Of a stretch of 64,000 nucleotides of DNA, positions 1 to 8,928 are shown piece after piece. The stretch comes from Microvirga massiliensis (GTDB taxonomy: Bacteria; Pseudomonadota; Alphaproteobacteria; Rhizobiales; Beijerinckiaceae): contig NZ_LN811350.1 in NCBI RefSeq assembly GCF_001006805.1, forward strand, positions 966,112 to 1,030,111. Reading direction: 5' to 3'. How positions within the stretch are numbered: position 1 is the stretch's first letter; each line of letters opens with the position of its first letter. The translations under genes and the position numbers were made by a program. The notes beneath the pieces were generated by a model, which worked only from the letters and a program-made list of their open reading frames with translations, did not search any database and was not told the DNA's origin.

Positions 1-171
1 TGCCTTTTTTGAGGCAACCCGCGCGAAGGGGAATATTTTTTATGGGCTCGATCATGGCTTCTTCTATGTAGCTCTTTTACTTCTCGATTTCAAGATGGCG
101 TCCAGTTTGCCGGCTGATCGGACGTCGAACCGCAGGACCCGGTGGCAAGGCGCAGTTTTTCGAGGTTTGGC

Positions 172-345
172 TCATCCGAGCACCTCCATCACGATTCGCC
201 GAACCTCCTCTCTCGTCATCCTCGGGCCGTCAGGCGCCCACGCGCTTTTCTGCCCGCGTTTTTCCGTAACCAAGTGGTGATCCCGTGGGTTCCCAACTGC
301 GATCAGGGTTGCGGGGCCTTTCGGGGACTCGATTTTTATTTTCAT
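172..345 (-). CDS. small conserved-type hypothetical protein (57 aa)
   Basis: An open frame of 57 codons starts with ATG (complement of 343-345), preceded by a very good ribosome site, AAAGGAGAAGAACC. The protein begins MKIKIESPKGPATLIAV and ends with an acidic/basic helix (TREEVRRIVMEVLG). There is no signal peptide or membrane segment, so it is probably cytosolic. It lies 78 bases downstream of, and in the same direction as, the gene at 424-618, so the two could be co-transcribed. I do not recognise a family. The strong ribosome site and sensible composition are the evidence that it is real. Confidence 0.6.
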   Translation of the reverse strand: MKIKIESPKGPATLIAVGNPRDHHLVTEKRGQKSAWAPDGPRMTREEVRRIVMEVLG

Positions 346-423
346 GGTTCTTCTCCTTTCGTTCTTTTCTTTGGCCGCACTGGCAAGCCGCGCGGCGTGT
401 ATTGCTGGTCTGCCGACCGGCAG

Positions 424-618
424 TCAGAGGCAGATCGTCACCGAAACCGGGTCACTGGCCGGGAACGTTTCTTCCAGTGCCTGATCGAGCCTCCGGTCCA
501 ATTCTGCCTTGCTGTTCCAGCACGCGCTCGACGTCTGCTCATGCGTTGCGGGACCCATAGACTCGCTCGCAATTGCCCGAAGTCGAGGGTTGTTCTCTGA
601 ATATTCGAAATGCTTCAT
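424..618 (-). CDS. small protein with ETFPASDP motif (64 aa)
   Basis: The start at 618 is chosen because AAGGAAGG precedes it; the frame stays open for 22 further upstream codons without such a site. The 64-residue product starts MKHFEYSENNPRLRAIASES and ends with a short helix followed by [10 protein letters not shown] near residues 50-59. The same ending occurs in the 57-residue protein at 6839-7012, so the two belong to one small rhizobial-type family of unknown role. No signal peptide or membrane segment is visible. The next gene downstream (172-345) has the same orientation. Confidence 0.65.
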   Translation of the reverse strand: MKHFEYSENNPRLRAIASESMGPATHEQTSSACWNSKAELDRRLDQALEETFPASDPVSVTICL

Positions 619-1104
619 ATCTTTTCCTTCCTTTCTGTTATGTCGGCTTTGCGCCCGCTCCGGCGACGCCCATTTCGAGGCCAAAGCTTCCGGTCATCAC
701 ACCGGAAGGGGGTCCAGGGCTGCCAAAAGCCTGTTTCTGCGTAATGCCAGGTTTCTGCTGAGCGATTGGCCTGCAATGCCGGCGCCGCGCATGCCCTTCG
801 TGAGGCAGGCGCGTTCGTCGCTCCGAGTCGGTCGTGTCCTAGATGGCGGGTACGGCGCGCGGCCAGCGTCAGTTGTATTCGAGCTGGCAGCTACACGCAA
901 ACGCCGTTTAACTCAGTGTAGCCATAAGTTATATATATGTCAGATTGGACGAGAAACAAGATGCAACAGGATTTTAAATATCTCTCTAGTAATACTCCTG
1001 TGTATAGAGAGTTTTACTAGGATCTGTCGGCGTTCATCGCTTCGCTCGGGATTCCGCAGCGGCGGCAAATCGGATTCAAGGCTGGCTAACAACGGAGGTC
1101 AATC
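619..1104. other. non-coding stretch with AT-rich island
   Basis: No convincing gene is seen; the open frames here have arginine/serine-rich shadow compositions. The part from about 911 to 1020 is strikingly AT-rich for this chromosome (runs such as TTATATATATG and TTTTAAATATCTC) and directly precedes the broken transposase at 1105. It may be foreign DNA left by an insertion event. Confidence 0.5.
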
Positions 1105-1345
1105 TTGGATCGCAGTGTGTTGAGCGATGCGCAGTGGGAACGGGTGGCACCGCTGCTGCCCGGCAAAGCGGGGGCTCCGGGCCGCTCAGGGGCCGACAAC
1201 CGGCGCTTTCTCGAGGCGTTGCTGTGGATCACGAGCACCGGCGCACCCTGGCGCGATCTCCACCCCCGCCTTCGGGAACCGGAACCCGGCCTGTGGAGCG
1301 CCGACGATCCCAGGTGTCTTCGCCGCACTTCGGGCCGGGGTGGAT
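1105..1345 (+). pseudogene. IS5-family transposase remnant (frameshifted, truncated)
   Basis: The frame from 1105 encodes MDRSVLSDAQWERVAPLLPG followed by a stretch ending in GAPWRDL, the classic N-terminus (DUF4096-type) of IS5/IS427-group transposases. After about residue 50 homology jumps to another frame, where FGNRN and GVFAALRAG match the next part of the same family (usually W-x-x-F-x-x-W then a GVFE-type helix). The catalytic DDE core is absent. This is a decayed 5' fragment; terminal inverted repeats were not located. Confidence 0.8.
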
Positions 1346-1524
1346 CGGCTTCTTGCGATGCAGCATACGCGTCAGAACATGTGGCGCATGTGTCGATCGC
1401 ATGGAACAGTCACAGATCTGTCATGAAACGCCAGAATTCCTCACACGAGGCGCAGAGTGGCGGCAGTTCATGCAGGTTTTCCGGCGTTTTCGGAACGTGC
1501 TGGACAAATCCGGAGGGTGCGTGC

Positions 1525-1553
1525 CTTGCATTCTGATGCGATGCGCCATATGT
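1525..1553 (+). promoter_or_regulatory. sigma70-type promoter candidate for the sRNA at 1560
   Basis: A -35 box CTTGCA (1525-1530) is followed after 17 bases by ATATGT (1548-1553; alternatively CATATG with a 16-base spacer). A start about 7 bases downstream, at 1559-1561, coincides with the 5' side of the first hairpin of the sRNA candidate. The match to the alphaproteobacterial CTTGAC/TATAAT-like consensus is moderate, and the position is what makes it attractive. Confidence 0.45.
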
Positions 1554-1559
1554 GCGCCG

Positions 1560-1648
1560 CGTGACGCGCGATTGGCGTCGCGTGTCACTGCCCTTCTTGG
1601 GCGTTTCCTCCCTAAACTTCGGGCCGCTCTTCGGGGCGGCCTTTTTTT
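1560..1648 (+). ncRNA. trans-acting sRNA candidate, mmgR/suhB (alpha-r8)-like
   Basis: Three features in about 90 bases indicate a structured small RNA. An 11-bp hairpin spans 1561-1571/1578-1588 (one G-U pair, loop TTGGCG). A single-stranded linker contains TTTCCTCCCT at 1604-1613. A perfect GGCCGC/GCGGCC hairpin with seven T residues ends it at 1622-1648. From memory, the decamer UUUCCUCCCU exposed between hairpins is the hallmark of the mmgR (Rfam suhB, alpha-r8) family of alphaproteobacteria; its anti-Shine-Dalgarno character suggests translational repression of targets. A promoter candidate sits just upstream. The family assignment rests on motif and architecture only. Confidence 0.65.
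1622..1648 (+). terminator. rho-independent terminator of the sRNA
   Basis: The stem GGCCGC (1622-1627) pairs perfectly with GCGGCC (1636-1641) around an 8-base loop and is followed by seven T residues (1642-1648). It is the 3' end of the sRNA candidate. Confidence 0.85.
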
Positions 1649-1699
1649 GTCATACGAGCAGGTCACCTCTGCGGTCCGCAGAGGCGATTCGGTGAGGCA

Positions 1700-1933
1700 T
1701 TACGAAATGGTGAGATGTTCGTGCGTCGGGTTCAAGCTGCCGTGGACGGCGCACGCTCGGTGTCCGATCCAGTTGTAAAGGGCTTCGCCAGACCATAATT
1801 CCTCGGCACAAAGCAGAATGAGTCGACCTTCTCCTCGCAGATCGTGATCATGCCCAATCTGACCGCGTTCAGAGAAGCTGCGGTTACCGGGTAAAAACAG
1901 GTCGCCGACCTTGGGACGGAAAACTTCGCACAT
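1700..1933 (-). CDS. doubtful small hypothetical protein (77 aa)
   Basis: The 77-residue translation has a protein-like composition rather than the R/S/P-rich composition of shadow frames, with a hydrophobic central segment (RLILLCAEELW) and a YNWIGHRAC stretch. However, its ATG overlaps the start codon of the oppositely directed gene at 1932, which leaves no room for two promoters, and the ribosome site is weak (GTGAG). I recognise no family. It is either a real gene with a later start or a chance frame. Confidence 0.3.
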   Translation of the reverse strand: MCEVFRPKVGDLFLPGNRSFSERGQIGHDHDLRGEGRLILLCAEELWSGEALYNWIGHRACAVHGSLNPTHEHLTIS

Positions 1934-2234
1934 GACAGCTCACGGCTCGTTTGGTCTCAACGAGGCTTTTGACCCGGATACGACCCGTCTTCTCGCCAGC
2001 GCGTTCGAGAGCGCGCTGGGCGCGCTGAATGCCTCCGATGCGGAACAATTCAGCGCCCATTCGATCCGCCAGATCCTGGCCAAGAGCATCATCGATGACG
2101 CACTTGGCGGAGAGCGCGATGTGGCTCAACTCGCCGAAAGGGCACTGGCTCATCTGTGGGCTCAGTCCTATCCAAGTGAAGGCTCAGTCCCACAGACGAA
2201 TCGATATTCGGGAGTCCAAGCCACCGAGCGCTAG
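1932..2234 (+). CDS. small hypothetical protein, rhizobial type (100 aa)
   Basis: The product is acidic and helical, with a middle section resembling the many 80-100-residue Hyphomicrobiales proteins of unknown function that carry a pattern like LA-x-AFE ... ILAKSIIDDAL-x-GERD-x-x-x-LAERAL-x-HL. No signal peptide or membrane segment is visible. The chosen ATG has only a weak GGAAAA upstream; a GTG seven codons earlier (1911) is possible. A short hairpin terminator follows at 2294-2310. Function unknown. Confidence 0.6.
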   Translation: MTAHGSFGLNEAFDPDTTRLLASAFESALGALNASDAEQFSAHSIRQILAKSIIDDALGGERDVAQLAERALAHLWAQSYPSEGSVPQTNRYSGVQATER

Positions 2235-2293
2235 CGGATCGGTCTTCTCATCCAACCTTCACTGCCTGAGATAACGCTCTCCGGTTAAAACCC

Positions 2294-2310
2294 GAGGCAG
2301 AAGCCTCTTT
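2294..2310 (+). terminator. short hairpin terminator after the gene at 1932
   Basis: GAGGC (2294-2298) and GCCTC (2303-2307) pair around AGAA and are followed by TTT. The stem is only 5 bp and the T run is short, so strength is uncertain. Confidence 0.45.
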
Positions 2311-2314
2311 CGCC

Positions 2315-2758
2315 TCAGCGCAGGCTGATTTGCACTCCGCTCATGCTGGCATTGAACTCCAGTCCGATGTTGCGGCCCTGCAGGTCGAGAACGACCCCTT
2401 TCGCATTCTGCAATCGAATGCCCGATACGCCGCCGCCGGCGGCGACTGCTGCGCCGACCGCTGTGTAGGTGCCGGCGATATCGGAGGCTCGGCGCAAATT
2501 GTAGGCCCGCCCGACCAGGTCGGCCTTCGAGGCGCCAATCGTCGCGCCGAGGCTCAGGCCGCCGACACTCAGGGGATAGCGGTGTCCCTTGAAGACAAGG
2601 GTCCCGCGGCCGCCTCGAACGCCGACGATGAACCCCGCATTGGCAATCTCGACGTAGACCCTACCGGTCGCGGCCCAACTCGGTGCTCCCAACACCGGCG
2701 TGACTGTCGCGGCCAGCGCCACTAAACCACAACGAAAAGCATGTCGGAACGTGAGCAT
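2315..2758 (-). CDS. exported glycine-rich protein of unknown function (147 aa)
   Basis: The start at 2758 is preceded by GAGGGAGAG; the frame continues 16 codons upstream without a better site. Residues 1-30 form a Sec signal peptide (basic MLTFRHAFR, hydrophobic core, cleavage near APSWA). The mature part consists of short beta-strand-like segments rich in Gly/Val (VGVRGGRGTLVF, LSVGGLSLGATIGASKADLV, GTYTAVGAAVAAGGGVSGI). This layout recalls envelope-associated beta proteins of the SYLF/DUF1134 (EipA) type, but I cannot assign it firmly. Probably periplasmic. It lies downstream of ampR in the same direction with an 84-base gap. Confidence 0.7.
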   Translation of the reverse strand: MLTFRHAFRCGLVALAATVTPVLGAPSWAATGRVYVEIANAGFIVGVRGGRGTLVFKGHRYPLSVGGLSLGATIGASKADLVGRAYNLRRASDIAGTYTAVGAAVAAGGGVSGIRLQNAKGVVLDLQGRNIGLEFNASMSGVQISLR

Positions 2759-2842
2759 GGATCTCTCCCTCGTCTTGCAAGCAGAGATGAACGCGGGGCT
2801 CATCATGCTCCTAATCGCGGCGTTTTGCCACCCGCTATCGGG

Positions 2843-3742
2843 TTAGCTTCGGGCATGACCTGCTGAGCCGCCATGCGGCCTGAGCTTCAACAGGAGCCAG
2901 TCCCGGAACGCATTCATTCCTAGCGTCAGCGGCTTCGATTTCAGCCATGTTAGCCAGTACGATCCCGTGGAGATTTCGGTGTCAAACGGCTGGACGAGCC
3001 GGCCTCCTCCGAGTTCTCGCTGGAACATGCAGACAGGTACGAGGGCCACACCGATCCCTCGCGCGGCCGCCTCGACCATCGTCACGGAACTGTCGAAAAT
3101 CGGCCCTCGGATCGCAGGGCACGGGACGCCTGCCGCTCCAAACCAGAGAGACCATTCCTCCATGCGATACGAACTCAGGAGAACCTCCTGCACGAGATCT
3201 GACGGCTGGCGGAGAGGCGTCGCAATGTCCGGCGCGCAAATCGGTGACAGCGGCGCGGAGAGGAGATGAACGGCTTCGGCTCCGTGCCACGACCCATGGC
3301 CGAAGCGCAGCACGAGATCCAGGCCGTCCCCTGCCATGTCGACTCGGTTGTTGTTGGTGAGAAGACGCAGATCGACGAACGGGTGCCGGGCCTGGAAGTC
3401 GCCGAGGTGCTGCAACAGCCACCCGGTCGCGAAGGTGCCCACACAGCCGAGCGTGACCACTTCCTGATCGACACCGTGCTCGAGCCGGTCGAGCGCCGCA
3501 CTGATCCGTGCAAAGGCGTCCGTGAGCACCGGCACGAGCACCAGTCCCTCGTCCGTCAAGGCAAGCCCGCGCGGCAATCTCCGAAAGAGCGTCACGCCCA
3601 GGATCTCTTCGAGGCCTTTGACCTGATGGCTGATCGCAGCCTGCGTGACGCGCAACTCCAGCCCTGCCCGCGTGAAGCTGAGATGCCGCGCCGAGGCTTC
3701 GAAAGCTCTTAGGCTGTTTAGGGGCAGGTGACTCCGGATCAC
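2843..3742 (-). CDS. ampR: AmpR-type LysR regulator of beta-lactamase
   Basis: The 299-residue protein matches enterobacterial AmpR along its length: an N-terminal helix-turn-helix (about residues 7-65, with PLNSLRAFEASARHLSFTRA and VTQAAISHQVKGLE), then an effector domain with GTFATG, TNNNRVD, GHGSWHG and FDSSVTM-EAAARG, all typical of AmpR. AmpR responds to muropeptides from cell-wall turnover: UDP-MurNAc-pentapeptide holds it as a repressor, and anhydro-muropeptides make it an activator. It starts with GTG and is transcribed divergently from the class A beta-lactamase at 3837, the standard arrangement for such pairs. Confidence 0.9.
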   Translation of the reverse strand: MIRSHLPLNSLRAFEASARHLSFTRAGLELRVTQAAISHQVKGLEEILGVTLFRRLPRGLALTDEGLVLVPVLTDAFARISAALDRLEHGVDQEVVTLGCVGTFATGWLLQHLGDFQARHPFVDLRLLTNNNRVDMAGDGLDLVLRFGHGSWHGAEAVHLLSAPLSPICAPDIATPLRQPSDLVQEVLLSSYRMEEWSLWFGAAGVPCPAIRGPIFDSSVTMVEAAARGIGVALVPVCMFQRELGGGRLVQPFDTEISTGSYWLTWLKSKPLTLGMNAFRDWLLLKLRPHGGSAGHARS

Positions 3743-3836
3743 TGTAATGGCCTATTTTTCCTAATGGCTCCTTCGAGAATTGATCGTTTGTCAGCCGCGT
3801 GTCCAGCGGCCAAGTTCCGCGCGTCAACGGAGAACA
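3743..3836. promoter_or_regulatory. ampR-bla divergent promoter/operator region
   Basis: These 94 bases separate the two start codons and must hold both promoters and the AmpR site. The stretch CCTATTTTTCCTAATGG (about 3751-3767), an AT-rich tract in otherwise GC-rich DNA, is the likeliest AmpR contact, but I could not derive an unambiguous T-N11-A dyad. Confidence 0.5.
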
Positions 3837-4733
3837 ATGGCGATGATCACGAGACGGCAGTTCGCAATCGGCTCAGGTGCAGGGCTTCTGGGCGGCGCGT
3901 TGGGCAGGGTTGAAAGCCTGCGCGCAGCAAATGCCTGGTCCGGCGACCTGAGCCGCGAGATCGCCCGCATCGAGTCCGGACTCGAGGCGCGGCTCGGTGT
4001 AGCCGTTCTCGACACCGCCACGGGGCAGCGCATGAGTCATCGCGGGAGCGAGCGCTTTCCGATGTGCAGCACCTTCAAGATGCTCGCTTGCGCGGCCGTG
4101 CTGAGGCGCGTCGACGCGGGTCAGGAGGATCTCGAGCGGCGGATCCGGTTCGGCGCCAGCGATGTCGTAACCTACTCGCCCGTCACGAAGGACCGGGTTG
4201 GCGACGGAATGACGCTCGCGGAACTCTGTGAAGCCGCCATGACCCAGAGCGACAACACGGCCGGCAATCTCATCCTGAAAACCTTGGGCGGACCATCGGG
4301 CGTCACGACCTTCGCGCGCTCCCTCGGGGATCTCGTGACCCGGCTCGATCGATGGGAGACAGACCTCAACGAGGCGGCCCCCGGCGACCCGCGCGACACC
4401 ACCACACCGGACGCGATGACAGCCAACCTGCATTCGCTCGCTGTCGATAATGGCCTGTCGCCGCAATCACGCGACCAGCTCACGGCATGGCTCGTTGCCA
4501 ACAAGACCGGGGACGCGAGACTGCGCGCGGGCCTGCCGAAGAACTGGCGCATCGGTGACAAGACGGGAAGTGGGGAGCGCGGAACCGCGAACGATGTTGC
4601 CGTGATCTGGCCTCCCCAGCGCAAGCCGCTGATCGTCAGCGTCTATCTGACGGAGACGAAGGCCTCCTCTGACGAGCGCAATGCAGCGATCGCCGAAATT
4701 GGTCGAGCCGTGAAAGCAGCATTGACGATGTGA
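3837..4733 (+). CDS. bla: class A beta-lactamase with Tat signal
   Basis: All class A landmarks are present: S78-T-F-K81 (Ambler S70-x-x-K73), S138-D-N140 (SDN130-132), E174-T-D-L-N178 (E166-x-x-L-N) and K242-T-G (KTG234-236). The enzyme hydrolyses beta-lactams in the periplasm. The start at 3837 has GGAG upstream and yields an N-terminus with TRRQF, a twin-arginine motif followed by a Gly/Ala-rich hydrophobic stretch, so export of the folded protein by Tat is predicted. A cysteine immediately precedes the nucleophile (C77, Ambler 69), but the partner position after KTG (238) is Gly, so the carbapenemase-type 69-238 disulfide cannot form. Control by the adjacent AmpR is expected. The start could be two codons later. 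Confidence 0.92.
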   Translation: MAMITRRQFAIGSGAGLLGGALGRVESLRAANAWSGDLSREIARIESGLEARLGVAVLDTATGQRMSHRGSERFPMCSTFKMLACAAVLRRVDAGQEDLERRIRFGASDVVTYSPVTKDRVGDGMTLAELCEAAMTQSDNTAGNLILKTLGGPSGVTTFARSLGDLVTRLDRWETDLNEAAPGDPRDTTTPDAMTANLHSLAVDNGLSPQSRDQLTAWLVANKTGDARLRAGLPKNWRIGDKTGSGERGTANDVAVIWPPQRKPLIVSVYLTETKASSDERNAAIAEIGRAVKAALTM

Positions 4734-5163
4734 CCGCATTTTCTTGAGAACGGTAGCCGAGGATCGGCATCGCCTCGACATCTCTCAACAGCTTGACATC
4801 GGACTGCGCGCTCGGGGCAGTTCCCCCGGGTGCCTGCTCTTCGCCTGGGGCTAATCGCTGATGCCTGCTCGACGTGCCTCGACACGACAAGCCCGTTAGC
4901 TCAGAGCACCTGTCCGAGCCGCATTGATGACGTCACCCTTAAGCAGCCATCTCCTGCTGATCGGACCTCGATCCTTCTGCGCCGCTCTGGAGCATGCCAT
5001 CGGAAAGCGGCCGTTGCAGACTCCGCTCGACCCTGAGGGCAGAATCGAACAGAGCAGGTGCCCGCTCAAGATAGAATCGACTGTCTCATTTGGGCCTCGT
5101 CGATCATGTGCGGCTCCCATTATTGACCTTCAGGAAAAGACTTCGGCGAGCGATCCGGGTCGA
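4734..5163. other. intergenic region, nothing firm
   Basis: About 430 bases between the convergent bla and FUSC genes. No credible reading frame, terminator or RNA was found. A tRNA-like fragment at 4889-4910 (AGCCCGTTAGCTCAG...) lacks the rest of a cloverleaf. Confidence 0.5.
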
Positions 5164-6260
5164 TTATCGAACGCGTGCGGGTCTGTTGTGCGAGGCGTGA
5201 ATCTCTTCGGAGCGCTCGATCAGATCGTCCAGATCGCGCCGGAACTGCTCCAGCGCGAAGCCGATCCCGAACAGGCGACCGAGCGTCGCCGTCGAAAGGG
5301 AGCGGGTCAGGCCGGCTCGCCTCATCTCATCCAGCGCGTTCCTGTAGGCACGAACAGCTTGGGCCAACGCGCTGGAATCCTCGGGCGCCTGCCGGCCCAA
5401 CAGAGCTTGGCCGACCCTCCTCAAGGTTACGGCGCCGGTCCCGGCCGCGCGCAACCAGGATCGCGCCGCATGCTCCGGAAGTGCGTCGTGGCCCGCCTCC
5501 CGCGCTGTGCGACGGAGCGTGCTCACGTCATGGCGCAGCCGCCTCATCGTCCGAAGCAGGGGCTCGCCATCGGGAATATCGGTCAGCCAGCTTCGCCTCT
5601 CGCGTGCGGCCTCCTGCACCAAGGCCTCAAGCCGGATCAGGCTTTCGCGCGTGGTCACGGCCAGGGAGCCGAGTTCGGCTTGCCTCGCGTCGCTGCCCGA
5701 CGCCAACGCCTCGAGCTGCGCGGCCAAGAGGTTGGCCACCTGAGCGGTCGTCTCGAGGACCGAGCGTGACGCTCGGGCCGGCACCACGAGAACGGAAACC
5801 AGGAGGCCAACCCCGCATCCCAAGCCGACCTCCAGGATGCGGTTGGCTGCCAGTCCGAGGGGACCTCCTTCCACATCAGCATCGCCCAGGAGGAGCATAA
5901 GGGCGGCTGTGATCGGCGCGATGCGAAAGCCGAAGGAGAATGCGGCCAGGATCGAGAGTGGGGCGAGAGCGATAACCAGGGCGGCCGCGCTGGTGAGCGG
6001 ATCATCCGCGCGATCGCGAGGGCGACCGCGGCACCGTAGACGGCGCCAAACAATGATCCCACAAACTGCTCGAAGGCCACCTTGAGCGAGCCGCCGACGC
6101 TGCTCTGGGACACGACGAGCGCCGTGATGACGGCCCAGAGCTCTCCTGGAAGCCCAAGAGCATGGGCAGCGACGAAGGCCACGACGCTGGCAGCCGTCAT
6201 GCGCGCGGCATGCACCAACTTCGATCGATGTCGGATCAGCCAATGCTCCATGGCAGTCAT
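5164..6260 (-). pseudogene. FUSC-family (aromatic acid exporter-like) membrane protein, frameshifted
   Basis: The N-terminal part reads from ATG at 6260: MEHWLIRHRSKLVHAARMTA followed by GELWAVITALVV and a long hydrophobic segment ending AIARM. It continues in another frame from DDPLTSAAALVIALAPLSIL through four membrane helices to a long soluble alpha-helical C-terminus. Joining the two at about 6005-6015 restores one typical FUSC/YccS-like inner-membrane protein of about 365 residues, so a one-base deletion near CGCGGATGATCC breaks it here. Members export aromatic or other organic acids. It is either a genuine pseudogene or a sequencing error; an otherwise intact frame suggests a recent event. 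Confidence 0.75.
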
Positions 6261-7012
<752 letters not shown>

Positions 7013-7400
7013 TTAGTGATTGGACGCTCGCCGACCTCGTCGGCGCGGCTATGAAAGCTCTCTCCGCATCATCCTCTCGGACATCTGAAGGCAGCCATCG
7101 AGACAGTCGATTGTCGGTCGCCAACGCGCTTGGCCGTATCTTGAGAATTCGCGAGCATTCAGTCGGACGTGACGGGAATGACGCCACGGGTCATGGCTGC
7201 CGCGATGCAAATAGATCCTGCAGCGCTGTCACCCGTTGCGATGACTCATACGGGTCGCGCGCGCCATTCCGATGCAGGCTTTCGACGGTTCGAATCTCGC
7301 GCCAGGGATGCAAGGAGCAGATTTTCACACTCCGCAAGTGGCGGGGCGGGATGCGGCATGTGTCGATGCTGTGCGGCGATATTGACCTGTCAATGGTCCC

Positions 7401-7601
7401 TCACATGGACACCGTCGTGCTGTGACGGGTTCCGTGCTTGCTTGCGTGCGTCGCGCGCCTGACCGGCACCACGGATACCTGCCTCACCGCGAGCGTAGCA
7501 GTGATGCTCAGTGCCATTATCGTGAATATTGCCATGACTGCGGTTATGATAGCCGTTCCACGCAGCAGTCCCAGGGCCGAAGGCCGGGTTGCCGCCGGCA
7601 C
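7401..7601 (-). CDS. possible small membrane protein (66 aa)
   Basis: A GTG start at 7601 is preceded by GAAGG at a suitable distance. The 66-residue product has one clear membrane helix (GTAIITAVMAIFTIMALSIT, about residues 15-38) followed by a basic His/Arg-rich tail, a composition unlike the shadow frames around it. It is divergent from the amidohydrolase at 7619, with a very short gap. No family is recognised. From 7013 to 7400 nothing else coding is visible. Confidence 0.4.
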   Translation of the reverse strand: MPAATRPSALGLLRGTAIITAVMAIFTIMALSITATLAVRQVSVVPVRRATHASKHGTRHSTTVSM

Positions 7602-7618
7602 GCCTTCGGCAGGAGGTC

Positions 7619-8902
7619 ATGGTGCCCGAAGATACCACACAGGAAGGCGCATCTGCGATTCTGGCGAACATGCGTCCATTGCTGCCGGAACTGGAGGCGC
7701 TCTACAAGGACATACACTCTCATCCCGAACTGTCGATGCAGGAGACGCGGACGGCAGGAATCGCCGCAGACAGCCTCAAGAAGGCCGGCTACGAGGTGAC
7801 GACCGGCGTCGGTCGGACGGGCGTGGTGGGACTGCTGCGCAACGGCCCAGGGCCGACGGTGATGCTGCGCGCCGACATGGATGCACTGCCGATCGCCGAG
7901 AACACCGGCCTTGCCTATGCCAGCAAGGTCACGGCGACGGATGCCGAAGGGAACACCGTGCCGGTCGGGCATATGTGCGGCCACGACATGCACGTTACTT
8001 GGCTGGCCGGCGCGGCAACATTGATGTCGCAGGCACGCGATGCCTGGAAGGGTACGCTGATGGCCGTCTTCCAGCCGGGCGAGGAAACGGCGCAAGGCGC
8101 GCAGGCCATGATCGATGACGGTCTGCTCGAACGCTTCCCCACGCCGGAGGTCGTACTGGGTCAGCATGTCATGGTCGGTCCCGCCGGTTTCGTCGCCGGA
8201 AGCTCAGGCCCGATTACCTCGGCGGCGGACAGCCTGCAAATCCGCCTGTTCGGGCGCGGTGCGCATGGATCGATGCCGCAGGCCAGCATCGATCCCGTCG
8301 TCATGGCCGCATCCGTCGTCCTGCGGCTCCAGACCATCGTGTCCCGCGAGGTCGCCGCCACCGAGTCGGCGGTGGTAACCATTGGCGTCCTGCAGGCCGG
8401 CACGAAAGAAAACGTCATTCCCGACGACGCGACGATCAAGCTCAACGTGCGGACGTTCGACAACGGCGTCCGGAAGCGTGTGCTCAAGGCGATCGAGCGG
8501 ATCGTCCAAGCCGAGGCCGAAGCCTCAGGCGCCCCGCGCAAGCCGGAGATCACGCCGCTCGACCGTTATCCACTGAACGTGAATGACGAGACCGCCAGCA
8601 ACCGCATCGCCGCGGCTTTTCGCGACTATTTTTCTCCCGACAGGGTGAAGCACACGGGCCCCGCGCCCGCCAGCGAGGATTTCGGCTGTTTCGGCACCGC
8701 ATGGCAGGTGCCGTCGGTGTTCTGGTTCGTCGGCGGCACCGATCCGGCAACCTATGCGAAGGCGAAGGCTGAGGGCAAACTGAACGACCTGCCGGTCAAT
8801 CACAGTCCGAAATTCGCGCCAATCCTGCACCCGACCCTGGAAACGGGCATCGAGGCGCTGGTCGTCGGCGCGCTGGCTTGGCTTGGCACGAAACCGAGCT
8901 GA
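7619..8902 (+). CDS. M20-family amidohydrolase
   Basis: The 427-residue protein belongs to the M20D amidohydrolase group (hippurate hydrolase, N-acyl-amino-acid and IAA-conjugate hydrolases). Visible marks are RADMDALPI and GHMCGHDMHVTWL (metal-binding Cys/His near residue 115), FQPGEETAQGA (catalytic Glu-Glu), a lid domain beginning FGRGAHGSMPQ, and HSPKFAP near the C-terminus. It removes the acyl group from an N-acylated amino acid or similar amide in the cytosol; the substrate cannot be read from sequence. AGGAGG lies just 5' of the ATG at 7619; the adjacent GTG at 7622 is spaced slightly better and may be the true start. Confidence 0.9.
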   Translation: MVPEDTTQEGASAILANMRPLLPELEALYKDIHSHPELSMQETRTAGIAADSLKKAGYEVTTGVGRTGVVGLLRNGPGPTVMLRADMDALPIAENTGLAYASKVTATDAEGNTVPVGHMCGHDMHVTWLAGAATLMSQARDAWKGTLMAVFQPGEETAQGAQAMIDDGLLERFPTPEVVLGQHVMVGPAGFVAGSSGPITSAADSLQIRLFGRGAHGSMPQASIDPVVMAASVVLRLQTIVSREVAATESAVVTIGVLQAGTKENVIPDDATIKLNVRTFDNGVRKRVLKAIERIVQAEAEASGAPRKPEITPLDRYPLNVNDETASNRIAAAFRDYFSPDRVKHTGPAPASEDFGCFGTAWQVPSVFWFVGGTDPATYAKAKAEGKLNDLPVNHSPKFAPILHPTLETGIEALVVGALAWLGTKPS

Positions 8903-8928
8903 AGGATTCGGATCCCGGACGGGGGAGC

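Noticed and set aside
4889..4910. tRNA-like stretch (GCCCGTTAGCTCAG)
   Set aside because: Resembles an acceptor/D-arm start, but anticodon and T arms are missing, so no cloverleaf forms.
7287..7296. T-loop-like GGTTCGAATC
   Set aside because: The flanking bases do not pair into a T stem and no tRNA body precedes it.
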